In this document: one piece after another, positions 41,342 through 50,169 of the stretch
How the letters are laid out: the number at the start of each line of letters is the position of its first letter
Position numbering within the stretch: the stretch's first letter is position 1
From: Paradevosia sp036499825
Lineage (GTDB): Bacteria > Pseudomonadota > Alphaproteobacteria > Rhizobiales > Devosiaceae
Direction: 5' to 3'
NCBI GenBank assembly: GCA_036499825.1
Contig: DASYCZ010000026.1
Location: 744,001-808,000 of the forward strand
DNA: 64,000 bases
Position numbers and translations under genes: made by a program
The notes under the pieces: model-generated
Seen by the model: only the letters and a program-made list of their open reading frames with translations
Told to the model about the DNA's origin: nothing
Database searches by the model: none

Positions 41342-42619
41342 ACCGAGCGAGGCCAGCGCATCCCAATAGGCTGGGTAGGTTTTCCCCACACAGTCGGGAT
41401 CGAGAATGACAATTCCCGCGATCCTGAGGCCAGCCAGGGCGAAGGCCATGGCAATACGGTGATCTGAATAGGTTTCGATCCGCGTGAGGGCGTTGCAGCC
41501 AGCCAGTTTGGCAGCGAGGTTTGGATCCGAAGCGACGAGAAGATCATCCCCCTCCTCCGTCCCCAGCCCCGGCAGGATACGCGACAGCTCGGTCGACAAT
41601 GCCGAGACGCGGTCGCATTCCTTGACGCGCAGATTGGCGATACCGACAAAACGCACGGGCGTCGTATTGAAGGCCGCGAGCACGGCCAGCGTCGGCACGG
41701 CGTCCTGCATCTGGGAGCCATCGATCACGGGTGGCAGATGCGGGAACTGCGCGATCAGTTCATAGGCCCTGGCGTCGGGCTGCGTCATTGCCTCGGGCGG
41801 TACGCCCAGATCGATATGGCCACCGGTCAGCACAGCGGCACCCCACAGATAGGTGGCGGCGGATGCATCGGGTTCGATCACATAGTCGGCGGCCCGGTAT
41901 CCGGTCGGCTCGACCCGCCAGGTGCCGGGACCGGTCTGCTCGACGCTAGCGCCGAAGGCAGTCATGGCGGCCAGGGTGAGATCGACATAGCCCTTGGCGC
42001 CGATATTCTCGCCGGTGAGGGCGACTTCGACCGGCTCGGCGGCCAGCGGCGCGGCCATCAGCAGCGCCGAGACATATTGGCTGGACAGGCCGCCATCGAT
42101 CTCGATACGGCCGGAACCAAAACGACCATTGCCGTGAATGGTCACGGGCGGGCAGCCGGTCGGGGCGTCGGCATCGATGCCCAGGCTGCGCAGGGCCGTC
42201 ACCAGGGGCGCTATGGGCCGCTTGCGCATATGGGCGTCGCCGTCGACGATTACGGTGCCGTCGACCGTCGCCACGGCCGCGGTGAGGAAGCGCGTCGCGG
42301 TGCCGGCATTGCCGAGCATCAGAGGCATTGCGGGAGCCGTCAGTTTGCCCGTAGAGGTCACCAGAAAGCTGGTGGCGTCCGGCTCCTCGACCCTAACACC
42401 CATCTGCGTCAGCGCCCGAGCCATCAATTCGGTATCGAGGCTCTTGAGGGCACCTGTCAGGCGGCTGGTGCCATTGGCCAGCGCTGCAAGCAGCAGGGCG
42501 CGATTGGTAATGGATTTCGAGCCGGGTGGCGTGACCTTGCCGTTGAGCGGCCCGGCAGGCGGCACAATTCGCAGGGCGTCGAGCTTGGTTGCGGTGGCGG
42601 CAGTCACATCACTCTCCAT
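41321..42619 (-). CDS. aroA: 3-phosphoshikimate 1-carboxyvinyltransferase (EPSP synthase)
   Basis: AroA joins shikimate-3-phosphate and phosphoenolpyruvate in the shikimate pathway to aromatic amino acids. The 432-residue protein begins MESDVTAATATKLDALRI; a longer frame upstream has no similarity. Motifs: PPGSKSITNRALLLAALANG (32-50), LGNAGTATRFLTAA (102-115) and IDGGLSSQYVSALLMAAPLA near 205, with RVKECDRVSALSTEL near 335 and ETYSDHRIAMAFALAGL near 385. At the position of E. coli Pro101, the residue that shapes the PEP pocket, Phe111 is present. It lies after the suf operon terminator. Confidence 0.95.
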   Translation of the reverse strand: MESDVTAATATKLDALRIVPPAGPLNGKVTPPGSKSITNRALLLAALANGTSRLTGALKSLDTELMARALTQMGVRVEEPDATSFLVTSTGKLTAPAMPLMLGNAGTATRFLTAAVATVDGTVIVDGDAHMRKRPIAPLVTALRSLGIDADAPTGCPPVTIHGNGRFGSGRIEIDGGLSSQYVSALLMAAPLAAEPVEVALTGENIGAKGYVDLTLAAMTAFGASVEQTGPGTWRVEPTGYRAADYVIEPDASAATYLWGAAVLTGGHIDLGVPPEAMTQPDARAYELIAQFPHLPPVIDGSQMQDAVPTLAVLAAFNTTPVRFVGIANLRVKECDRVSALSTELSRILPGLGTEEGDDLLVASDPNLAAKLAGCNALTRIETYSDHRIAMAFALAGLRIAGIVILDPDCVGKTYPAYWDALASLGVSLERA

Positions 42620-42666
42620 CTTTCGCCCGCCTGCTCTAACGCAATCGGGGCACCGAACCAACGGGC

Positions 42667-42701
42667 AAAACAAAGCCGCCGGCGACACAATCACCGGCGG
42701 C
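42667..42701 (-). terminator. Rho-independent terminator of the suf operon
   Basis: On the minus strand GCCGCCGG and CCGGCGGC form an 8-bp perfect stem around an 11-base loop, followed by TTTGTTTT. It follows the sufA stop by 21 bases and separates suf from aroA. Confidence 0.87.
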
Positions 42702-42722
42702 CCAAACTGCTGAACGGAACGT

Positions 42723-43103
42723 TCAGGCGCCGGCGCGAGCCTCTGCCAGAGCCTTAAGATCGGCGGGCTTCAACTGCACGCTTTCACCACAGCCGCATTC
42801 GCCGGTCTTGTTGGGATTGTCGAAGGTAAAGCCCGAACTCATCTTGCTTTCCTTATAGTCCATGACCGTGCCGAGCAGGAACAGCGTCGCCTTGGGCTCG
42901 ACATAGACATCGACACCCTTTTCGGACACATGGTCGTCGCCCGGCACCGGCGCGTTCACGTAAGTGAGCGTATAGGCCATGCCCGCGCAGCCGGCGTTCT
43001 TGACGCCAACGCGAACGCCGATTACCGGCTCGTCGCTGTCTTCCATGATTTCGCGGACGCGCTCGGCAGCAGCGTCGCTGAGACTCATGATCTTGAAAGC
43101 CAT
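42723..43103 (-). CDS. sufA: A-type iron-sulfur carrier (HesB/IscA/SufA)
   Basis: A 126-residue carrier with the three conserved cysteines of A-type proteins: Cys in KNAGCAGMAY near 39 and the C-terminal pair in GECGCGESVQ near 104-106. It passes [Fe-S] clusters to target proteins. It is the last gene of the suf run, directly before its terminator. SufA, IscA and ErpA cannot be told apart by eye, but the location favours SufA. Confidence 0.93.
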   Translation of the reverse strand: MAFKIMSLSDAAAERVREIMEDSDEPVIGVRVGVKNAGCAGMAYTLTYVNAPVPGDDHVSEKGVDVYVEPKATLFLLGTVMDYKESKMSSGFTFDNPNKTGECGCGESVQLKPADLKALAEARAGA

Positions 43104-43154
43104 TCCGCACCATCCATCGTTAAATACCGATATAGCACGACCCCCAGGCGGATG

Positions 43155-43553
43155 CTACCACCAGTTGAGGGCAACCTGGGCTTCCTCGCTCATACGCGAG
43201 GCATCCCACGGCGGATCGAACACCATGTTGACAGTGACGTCCTGGATGCCCTCGACAGCGCGGGACGCATTCTCGACCCAACCCGGCATCTCGCCGGCCA
43301 CCGGACAGCCCGGAGCTGTCAAAGTCATGTCGATGGTGAGGTTCCGGTTGTCATCGAGATCGACCTTGTAGATGAGGCCGAGCTCATAGATGTCGACCGG
43401 AATTTCCGGGTCGTAGACTGTCTTCAGCGCACCGATGAGGTCGGCGGTGATCCGCGCCACCTCCTCCTCCGGAAGGCTGCCAGTATGCTGCGTGGCGATG
43501 CGCTGGGGCATTTCCTCGGAGGGCGCGGCGACTTCCTGCGTGTCTTGGCTCAT
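43155..43553 (-). CDS. sufT: SufT, DUF59/MIP18-family Fe-S assembly protein
   Basis: A 132-residue protein with a DUF59 domain: ALKTVYDPEIPVDIYELGLIY near residue 45, TLTAPGCPVAGEMPGWVENA near 78 and VNMVFDPPWDASRMSEEA near 110. SufT works in the maturation of Fe-S proteins; the single Cys in the TAPGCP motif is conserved in the family. The ATG of MSQDTQEVAA is used, ten bases after sufS; longer frames have no support. It lies between sufS and sufA. Confidence 0.93.
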   Translation of the reverse strand: MSQDTQEVAAPSEEMPQRIATQHTGSLPEEEVARITADLIGALKTVYDPEIPVDIYELGLIYKVDLDDNRNLTIDMTLTAPGCPVAGEMPGWVENASRAVEGIQDVTVNMVFDPPWDASRMSEEAQVALNWW

Positions 43554-43563
43554 CAAATAGTCC

Positions 43564-44784
43564 TCAGGCAAAAAATGTGCGCGCCCGCTCGATCCCGTCG
43601 ACAAGCGCATCCACATCGTCCTTGCCGTTATATAGGCCGAAGGAAGCCCGACAGGTAGAGGTGACGCCGAATCTTGTCAGCAACGGCATGGCACAATGGG
43701 TACCGGCCCGTACCGCGATGCCGTAGCGGTCGAGGATAGTCGAAACGTCATGCGCATGGGCGCCATCGATGGCAAAAGAGAAAATAGCCCCCTTCCCTGG
43801 CGCGTTGCCGATGAGGCGCAGGGAATTGATGCGTTGCAGACGTTCGGTGGCGTAGGCCGTCAGCTCAGCCTCATGCGCTGCAACCGCCTCGCGGCCGAGA
43901 CTGTCGACGTAGTCGATAGCGGCGCCAAGGCCGATGGCCTGCACGATAGGCGGCGTGCCGGCTTCGAAGCGATGCGGCGGCTCGTTGTAGGTGATCGTGT
44001 CGAGGGTGACGGTGTCGATCATTTCGCCACCGCCCTGATAGGGGCGCATATCGGCGAGCAGATCGTATTTGCCGTAAAGCACGCCGATGCCGGTGGGACC
44101 GTAAAGCTTATGGCCCGTGGCGACGTAGAAATCGACATCGAGGTCCTGGACGTCCACCTTCAGGTGCACGGCGCCCTGGCTGCCATCGACCAGGACGGGA
44201 ATGCCGCGGGCATGGGCGAGCGCCACCATGTCCTTGACCGGGGTCACGGTGCCCAGGACGTTCGACATGTGGGTGACGGCCACCATTTTCGTGCGTGGCG
44301 ACAAGGCCGCGGCGAAGGCGTCGATATCGAAGCTACCGTCATCGCGGACATCCACCCACTTGATGACGGCGCCCTGGCGTTCGCGCAGGAAGTGCCACGG
44401 CACGATGTTGGAATGGTGCTCCATGATGGTGACGACAATCTCGTCACCCTCACCGATGCGCGGCGCCCCGAAGGACGAGGCGACGAGGTTGATGGCTTCC
44501 GTCGCCGAGCGCGTAAAAATGATCTCTTCAGGCCTGGTGGCATTAAGCAGGCGCTGCACCGCGGCGCGGCCGCCCTCATAGGCTTCGGTGGCGCGGTTGG
44601 CGAGCGTGTGGAGGCCCCGATGCACGTTGGCATAGGCATGCCGGTGCGCCCAATCCATCTTGTCGAGCACCGCCAGCGGCTTTTGCGCCGATGCGCCGCT
44701 GTCGAGATAGACCAACCGATGCCTGTGGATCTGCTCCTCAAGAATCGGGAAATCAGCACGGACCTTTGCGAGATCGAAACTCAT
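43564..44784 (-). CDS. sufS: Cysteine desulfurase SufS
   Basis: A 406-residue PLP enzyme (group II, SufS/CsdB type) that takes sulfur from cysteine for Fe-S clusters. It has YLDSGASAQKP near residue 27, ATGHKLYGPTGIGVLYG with the PLP lysine near 225, and RAGTHCAMPLL with the active Cys near 363. The AGTHCA loop is that of group II enzymes. Such enzymes normally need SufE or SufU; neither gene is in the window. It starts four bases after sufD. Confidence 0.96.
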   Translation of the reverse strand: MSFDLAKVRADFPILEEQIHRHRLVYLDSGASAQKPLAVLDKMDWAHRHAYANVHRGLHTLANRATEAYEGGRAAVQRLLNATRPEEIIFTRSATEAINLVASSFGAPRIGEGDEIVVTIMEHHSNIVPWHFLRERQGAVIKWVDVRDDGSFDIDAFAAALSPRTKMVAVTHMSNVLGTVTPVKDMVALAHARGIPVLVDGSQGAVHLKVDVQDLDVDFYVATGHKLYGPTGIGVLYGKYDLLADMRPYQGGGEMIDTVTLDTITYNEPPHRFEAGTPPIVQAIGLGAAIDYVDSLGREAVAAHEAELTAYATERLQRINSLRLIGNAPGKGAIFSFAIDGAHAHDVSTILDRYGIAVRAGTHCAMPLLTRFGVTSTCRASFGLYNGKDDVDALVDGIERARTFFA

Positions 44785-44788
44785 ATTC

Positions 44789-46000
44789 TCACGCCGCCGG
44801 CGTCAGCCAGCCCTCGATGACACCCGTGAGTGCCTCATGCAGCGCCGCGTCCTCGATCGGATCGAGAAGTTCGGCAAGGAAACCGCGAACCAGCATGGTC
44901 TCGGCCTGGTCCTTCGGAATGCCGCGGCTCATCAGATAGAAGAGCGACTCCTCGTCGAGCTTGCCGCAGGTCGAACCATGGCCGCAAACCACGTCGTCGG
45001 CATAGATTTCGAGTTCGGGCTTGCTGAGGATTTCGGCTTCGTCCGACAGCATCAGACCCTGGGTCATCAGCTTGGCATCGGTCTTTTGCGCATCGCGGGC
45101 GACCATCAGCCGGCCCTGCACGATCGCCTTCGACCGGCCCCGGGCGATCGACTTGAACAGCGGCTTGCTGGAGGTATGGGGCACCGCATGGGTTGCATCC
45201 ATGGTGATGTCCTGGTGCTGGCCATCGGCGACAAGATTGAGCCCGGTGACATCGGCATAGGCGCCCGCGCCCTCATAGCGCGGGAAAAGCTGGGTGCGGG
45301 CGAGCGCAGCGCCGGCATGGATGACGAGTGTCCGCAGCTTGGCGCCTTCGGCCAGGCGATATTCATTGCTGGCGAAATGCGTCGACTTGCGGCTTGAGAG
45401 GTCCACGGTGATGTGGGTCACGGTGGCGTTCCTGCCGACCGCCAGATAGGTGGCGTGATTGCCCAGGTGAGCCTCGTCGCTGCCCGAATAGGTTTCGAGG
45501 ATCACTGCGGTCGCGCCATCGGCAACGAAGATCTTTGCCGAGCTGGAAGCATGCGATGCATTCCCCTCGGTACGGCGGTCGATCTGGATGACCGGGTCGA
45601 CCGAACTTTCAAGCGTCAGTGTCAGGCTCTCATGGGCAAGACCAGTGTTCAGCCGCACGAGAATATCGTCGCGCTCGGTCAGCACCGAACCTTCGGCCTT
45701 GCCGACGATGACGCCCGCAGGCGCGGTGCCGTGCTTCTGCACGATGCCGTTGGCGATCATCAACTGGAACGCCCCGGCGACTTCCATGGCGGGCGCGCTC
45801 GCCGCAATCGCGGCCTCGGCCAGAGGCGGAACGGTGCGCAGCAGCGTCTTGAGGTCGGTGTAGTGGTAGCTCTCGACGCGGCGCGTCGGGAGGCCGGCAA
45901 GCGAGAGGCGTTCGGCCTCGGCTGCAGAGCCGCGGCTCTGCAACTGTTCGATCAACGTCTGTTCGGCCGGCCCGAGCCGGACAGGAGCAAGCATGTTCAT
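44789..46000 (-). CDS. sufD: Fe-S assembly scaffold protein SufD
   Basis: A 403-residue scaffold component that binds SufB and SufC. It has the C-terminal beta-helix region of the SufBD family, with VQGRLMVARDAQKTDAKLMTQ near 285 and PELEIYADDVVCGHGSTCGKLDEESLFYLMSRGI near 330, the His and Glu of which are conserved. The N-terminus MNMLAPVRLGPAEQTL may start at either of two ATGs. It sits five bases after sufC. Confidence 0.95.
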   Translation of the reverse strand: MNMLAPVRLGPAEQTLIEQLQSRGSAAEAERLSLAGLPTRRVESYHYTDLKTLLRTVPPLAEAAIAASAPAMEVAGAFQLMIANGIVQKHGTAPAGVIVGKAEGSVLTERDDILVRLNTGLAHESLTLTLESSVDPVIQIDRRTEGNASHASSSAKIFVADGATAVILETYSGSDEAHLGNHATYLAVGRNATVTHITVDLSSRKSTHFASNEYRLAEGAKLRTLVIHAGAALARTQLFPRYEGAGAYADVTGLNLVADGQHQDITMDATHAVPHTSSKPLFKSIARGRSKAIVQGRLMVARDAQKTDAKLMTQGLMLSDEAEILSKPELEIYADDVVCGHGSTCGKLDEESLFYLMSRGIPKDQAETMLVRGFLAELLDPIEDAALHEALTGVIEGWLTPAA

Positions 46001-46005
46001 GATCC

Positions 46006-46770
46006 TCAGGCCGCCGCGTCTTCGTCGAAGCCGGCATAACCCTTGGCTTCCAGTTCGAGTGCGAGGTCCTTGTTACCGCTCTCGACCACGCGACCGTCGG
46101 AGAACACATGGACCACATCCGGCACGATGTGGTTCAGCAGCCGCTGGTAATGGGTGATGACCAGCATACCGCGGTCGGGCGACCGCAGCGCGTTCACACC
46201 TTCGGAGACCACCTTCAGCGCGTCGATGTCGAGGCCCGAATCGGTCTCGTCGAGAATGCACATCTTGGGCTGCAGCAGCGCCATCTGCAAAATCTCGGCG
46301 CGCTTCTTCTCGCCGCCGGAGAAGCCGACATTCAGGGCGCGCTTCAGCATGTCGCTGTCGACATTGAGCTTGCTGCCGGCTTCCTTGACGGCGCGCATGA
46401 AGTCGGGCGTCGACAGTTCACTATCGCCACGGGCCTTGCGCTGCGCGTTCATGGCCGCCTTGAGGAAGGTCATGGTGGCGACGCCGGGGATCTCGATCGG
46501 ATACTGGAAGGCCAGGAAGAGGCCAGCCGCGGCGCGCTCGGATGGGTCCATCTCGAGGATGTTCTGGCCGTCGAGCAGCACTTCGCCCTCGGTGACTTCA
46601 TAATCTTCCTTGCCGGCGAGGACATAGGAAAGCGTCGACTTGCCGGAGCCATTGCGGCCCATCACGGCATGTACTTCCCCACGCGGAACGATGAGGTTCA
46701 CGCCCTTGAGGATTTCGCGCTCTTCGATCCGGGCATGGAGGTTACGGATTTCAAGCAAAGGGGTCGTCAT
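46006..46770 (-). CDS. sufC: Fe-S assembly ATPase SufC
   Basis: A 254-residue ABC-type ATPase that powers the SufBCD scaffold. Walker A GRNGSGKSTLSYVLAG near 38, the signature FSGGEKKRAEILQMALL near 150, Walker B CILDETDSGLDIDALK near 170 and the switch His in LVITHYQRLLNHI near 205 are intact. It lies 54 bases after the cupin gene and before sufD. Confidence 0.97.
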   Translation of the reverse strand: MTTPLLEIRNLHARIEEREILKGVNLIVPRGEVHAVMGRNGSGKSTLSYVLAGKEDYEVTEGEVLLDGQNILEMDPSERAAAGLFLAFQYPIEIPGVATMTFLKAAMNAQRKARGDSELSTPDFMRAVKEAGSKLNVDSDMLKRALNVGFSGGEKKRAEILQMALLQPKMCILDETDSGLDIDALKVVSEGVNALRSPDRGMLVITHYQRLLNHIVPDVVHVFSDGRVVESGNKDLALELEAKGYAGFDEDAAA

Positions 46771-46824
46771 GGGTATTCTCCGATCTATCGCAACCGTCGC
46801 CGGCTGCCAGCGCCCAACAGGCTG

Positions 46825-47190
46825 CTATATCTTGGCGCCCATTGGCGCGGTGTAGGTCTCGTCGACGATATTGCCGGTATTGAGAACATCGGAAGGCTCG
46901 AACAGCAGGATTTCAGCCTCCTCGTCCGCCACCGGGCGATGTTCCACCTTGCGTGGTACCACCAGACATTCTCCAGCATCGAGCGTCACGGCGCGATCGC
47001 GGAATTCCAGTCGGATGCGGCCCTTCCAGACGAAGAACAGCTCATCTTCGCCCTCGTGATGATGCCAGGGAAACTCACCCTGTACCTTTACGACCTTCAT
47101 TTCCTGGCCGTTTAGTTCGGCGACAACTTTGGGCCGCCAGTGTTCAGAAACGCCAGCGAGCTTATCGCTGATGGAAAACTTTTCCGACAT
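46825..47190 (-). CDS. Cupin-domain protein inside the suf operon
   Basis: A 121-residue single-domain cupin. Motif 1 is GEFPWHHHEGEDELFFVWKG at residues 38-57, with a His-x-His-like cluster and Glu as metal ligands; motif 2 is GECLVVPRKVEHRP with its His near residue 84. It probably binds a metal. The ATG starts two bases after the sufB stop, so it is embedded in the suf operon. Its job is unknown; a metal or redox sensor or auxiliary role in cluster assembly is inference from location only. Confidence 0.85.
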   Translation of the reverse strand: MSEKFSISDKLAGVSEHWRPKVVAELNGQEMKVVKVQGEFPWHHHEGEDELFFVWKGRIRLEFRDRAVTLDAGECLVVPRKVEHRPVADEEAEILLFEPSDVLNTGNIVDETYTAPMGAKI

Positions 47191-47192
47191 GG

Positions 47193-48710
47193 CTAGCCCA
47201 CGCTGCCTTCGAGACTGATGGAGATCAGCTTCTGCGTTTCGACCATGAATTCCATCGGCAGGTGCTGCAGCACGTCGCGGACGAAGCCGTTGACGATGAG
47301 GGCGACAGCTTCTTCTTCCGAAAGGCCGCGCTGCTGGCAGTAGAACATCTGGTCGTCGGAAATCTTGGACGTGGTCGCTTCGTGTTCGAACACGGCGGTA
47401 GCGTTGCGGCTCTCGATATAGGGAACCGTGTGGGCGCCGCACTTGTCGCCGATGAGCAGGCTGTCGCATTGAGTGAAGTTGCGGGCGCCCTTGGCCTTGG
47501 CGTGTGCCGAGACCTGGCCGCGATAGGTGTTGTCCGAAAAGCCTGCGGCGATACCCTTGGAGATGATGCGGCTCGACGTGTTCTTGCCGAGATGGATCAT
47601 CTTGGTGCCGCTATCGACCTGCTGATAACCGTTGGAAATGGCGATGGAATAGAACTCGCCCTGCGAGTTGTCGCCACGCAGGATGCAGCTTGGATACTTC
47701 CAGGTAATGGCAGAGCCGGTTTCCACCTGCGTCCAGGAAATCTTGGAGCGGTCGCCACGGCAATCGCCACGCTTGGTAACGAAGTTATAGATGCCGCCCT
47801 TGCCGTTCTTGTCGCCCGGATACCAGTTCTGGACGGTCGAGTACTTGATCTCGGCATCGTCCAGCGCCACCAGTTCGACCACGGCGGCGTGCAGCTGGTT
47901 CTCGTCGCGGCTCGGGGCCGTGCAGCCTTCGAGATAGCTCACATAGGAGCCCTCTTCGGCGATGATCAGCGTGCGCTCGAACTGGCCGGTATTGCGCTCG
48001 TTGATGCGGAAATAGGTCGACAGCTCCATAGGGCAGCGGACGCCCTTGGGAATGAAGACGAACGAGCCGTCGGTGAAGACCGCCGAATTGAGCGTTGCAT
48101 AATAGTTGTCGGTGACCGGCACGACGGAGCCGATGTACTTCTGCACCAGCTCTGGGTGTTCGCGGATGGCTTCCGAGATCGAGCAGAAGATGATGCCGAC
48201 CTTGGCCAGTTCCTCGCGGAACGTGGTGACGACGGAGACCGAATCCATCACCGCATCCACCGCGACGCGGGGAGCAGCCAGGGCCTCGGCAGCGCCCTCG
48301 ACGCCGGCGAGAATGGCGCGCTCCTTGAGTGGCACACCGAGCTTTTCGTACATGGCGAGGAGTTCGGGATCGACCTCATCAAGGCTCTTGGGCCCCTTGG
48401 TGCTCTTGGGCGCCGCGTAATAGCTGATCGACTGAAAATCGATCTTGGGATAATGCACCTTCGCCCAGGTCGGCTCGATCATGGTCAGCCAGCGTCGATA
48501 GGCCTCGAGCCGCCAGTTGAGCATCCATTCGGGCTCATTCTTCTTGGCCGAGATCAACTTGACGATATCTTCATTGAGGCCAATGGGCGCGACATCGGAC
48601 TCGATCTGGGTCTCGAAGCCGTACTTGTACTGGTCCACGTCGAGGGCGAGCACCTTGTCGACGGTTTCCCGGTCGATATTTTCCTTCAGCGTCGGTATCT
48701 CGATCGTCAT
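47193..48710 (-). CDS. sufB: Fe-S assembly scaffold protein SufB
   Basis: The 505-residue core scaffold on which clusters are built. Family blocks: ISYYAAPKS near 95, FIPKGVRCPMELSTYFRIN near 235, YLEGCTAPSRDENQLHAAVVE near 275, and QCDSLLIGDKCGAHTVPYIES near 415, containing conserved cysteines. The ATG of MTIEIPTLKENIDRETV follows a near-perfect AAAGGAG ribosome-binding site; a longer frame begins within the preceding intergenic bases. The order iscS-sufB-cupin-C-D-S-T-A is continuous. Confidence 0.97.
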   Translation of the reverse strand: MTIEIPTLKENIDRETVDKVLALDVDQYKYGFETQIESDVAPIGLNEDIVKLISAKKNEPEWMLNWRLEAYRRWLTMIEPTWAKVHYPKIDFQSISYYAAPKSTKGPKSLDEVDPELLAMYEKLGVPLKERAILAGVEGAAEALAAPRVAVDAVMDSVSVVTTFREELAKVGIIFCSISEAIREHPELVQKYIGSVVPVTDNYYATLNSAVFTDGSFVFIPKGVRCPMELSTYFRINERNTGQFERTLIIAEEGSYVSYLEGCTAPSRDENQLHAAVVELVALDDAEIKYSTVQNWYPGDKNGKGGIYNFVTKRGDCRGDRSKISWTQVETGSAITWKYPSCILRGDNSQGEFYSIAISNGYQQVDSGTKMIHLGKNTSSRIISKGIAAGFSDNTYRGQVSAHAKAKGARNFTQCDSLLIGDKCGAHTVPYIESRNATAVFEHEATTSKISDDQMFYCQQRGLSEEEAVALIVNGFVRDVLQHLPMEFMVETQKLISISLEGSVG

Positions 48711-48765
48711 CGTCTTCTCCTTTCGGCCGCCGCGGCGGATACCGGCGTCAGCCAATGTGGCGCCC

Positions 48766-49920
48766 TCAGGCCGCCCGTCCCTGCCGGCTGCGATGCCGGT
48801 CAAGAACCTGTTCAAATCCCTTCAGGAACGCTGCTGCGTCCTCGTTGGTGGAGTTCCACCCGAAACTGATGCGCAAGGCGCATTCCGCCAGCGCCGGTGC
48901 CACATGCATGGCGGCCAGCACATGGCTGGGGCCGACCTTACCCGACGAGCACGCCGAACCTGACGACACCGATAGTCCGAGCAGATCGAGGCCCATCAGC
49001 GCCACCGCATTATTGAACCCCGGCACGGCAAAATTGAGCACGTTACCAACGCGCTCGGTGTTTTCGCCGAAAACGACAACATCTCCAGAGATGTGCCGAA
49101 GTCCAGCTTCAATAATGCCTACCAGCTCTGCAACCAGCGCGGCATCATAGCGCTCCGGTGTCGCCGCCGCTGCGGCGCCAAATGCCGCAATCATGGCGGC
49201 AGATTCCGTGCCGCCGCGCCGGCCCTGTTCCTGGCCGCCGCCCGGCAGGAGACGCACCGTGTCGGCATGGCTCTTGACCAGCAGCGCGCCGATACCGACC
49301 GGCCCCCCGATCTTGTGTGCCGAGACCGCCACCATATCGGCAGGCCGGGTGGCAAATTCCAGAGGGCGCTTGCCGAAGGCCTGTACGGCATCAACGAAGA
49401 GGATGTGGCGGGTCGGACCCACAAGGGCTTCGATCTGCCCCATGGGTTGGACGACGCCGGTCTCGTTGTTCACTTCGTGGACGGCTACAAGCAGCATCTC
49501 GCCGGCCAGCTCGGCCGCCGCAACTGCGGCGGCGATCTCGCTGACGGCCATCGTGCCATCTTCGTTCAGGCCAATAGTCGTGACCGGCAAGCCAGTCGCT
49601 TCGGCGGCCTTGCCGGCTGCGGCATGCTCGCCGGCGCTGACGACGATGCGATCGACCTTGAACGCCTTGGCGCCACCAACGATCGCCTGCGTGATGGCTT
49701 CCGTGGCCGAGCCCGTGAAGACCACCTGGTGGCGCTCGGCACCGGCTAGACCGGCCACCCGATCGCGGCCGGTTTCGATGAGATTACGCAGCGCCCGGCC
49801 ATGGCTGTGTACAGACGACGGATTTCCGGTCAATTCCAGCGCAGCGAGCAGTGCCGTCCGCGCTTCAGGAAGCAGCGGCGAGGACGCATTGTGGTCGAGA
49901 TAGATCGCCGATCGCGTCAT
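48766..49920 (-). CDS. Cysteine desulfurase, IscS/NifS type, first gene of the suf operon
   Basis: A 384-residue group I cysteine desulfurase. The N-terminus IYLDHNASSPLLPEAR is standard, AVSAHKIGGPVGIGALLV has the PLP lysine near 200, and SVSSGSACSSGKVGPSHVL near 325 contains the mobile-loop cysteine. It gives the operon two desulfurases (with sufS). The start MTRSAIYLDHNA is chosen for family fit; the longer frame would cross the iron-box region. No iscR or rirA gene is adjacent, unlike many relatives. Confidence 0.93.
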   Translation of the reverse strand: MTRSAIYLDHNASSPLLPEARTALLAALELTGNPSSVHSHGRALRNLIETGRDRVAGLAGAERHQVVFTGSATEAITQAIVGGAKAFKVDRIVVSAGEHAAAGKAAEATGLPVTTIGLNEDGTMAVSEIAAAVAAAELAGEMLLVAVHEVNNETGVVQPMGQIEALVGPTRHILFVDAVQAFGKRPLEFATRPADMVAVSAHKIGGPVGIGALLVKSHADTVRLLPGGGQEQGRRGGTESAAMIAAFGAAAAATPERYDAALVAELVGIIEAGLRHISGDVVVFGENTERVGNVLNFAVPGFNNAVALMGLDLLGLSVSSGSACSSGKVGPSHVLAAMHVAPALAECALRISFGWNSTNEDAAAFLKGFEQVLDRHRSRQGRAA

Positions 49921-50014
49921 CAATAGCTCTGAGGCGCCTGGGGCGCCGGCTCCAATCCGAAACACTTCTTGAAATCGGACGCTCACTTTCATTACAAGGA
50001 GCGCTCGCAAGCCC

Positions 50015-50051
50015 TATATATCGGGCAAACCAAGTTTCGAACAATTCTAAA
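50015..50051 (-). promoter_or_regulatory. suf operon promoter with overlapping Irr-type iron box
   Basis: On the minus strand TTTAGAA-TTG-TTCGAAA (50051-50035) matches the rhizobial Irr iron control element (TTTAGAA-N3-TTCTAAA) at all but one position. TTGTTC (50044-50039) within it can act as a -35 element, with TATATA (50020-50015) as -10 at an 18-base spacing. Irr bound here would affect initiation of the suf operon, whose first start codon is about 95 bases downstream. Confidence 0.75.
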
Positions 50052-50169
50052 CTGGTTTTTCGAGTCCTGTTTTAGGCACCGACGGCTGCTTCGTCAAGCC
50101 ACGCGCGCCGAGCCCAAGACGCGAACGAGCCCGAACAATCAGAGCCGTTCCGGCTCCAGGAAAGAACCT

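Noticed and set aside
43564..49920. Possible duplication error in calling two cysteine desulfurases in one operon
   Set aside because: They belong to different groups (group I with SSGSACSSG loop, group II with AGTHCA loop) and are both intact.
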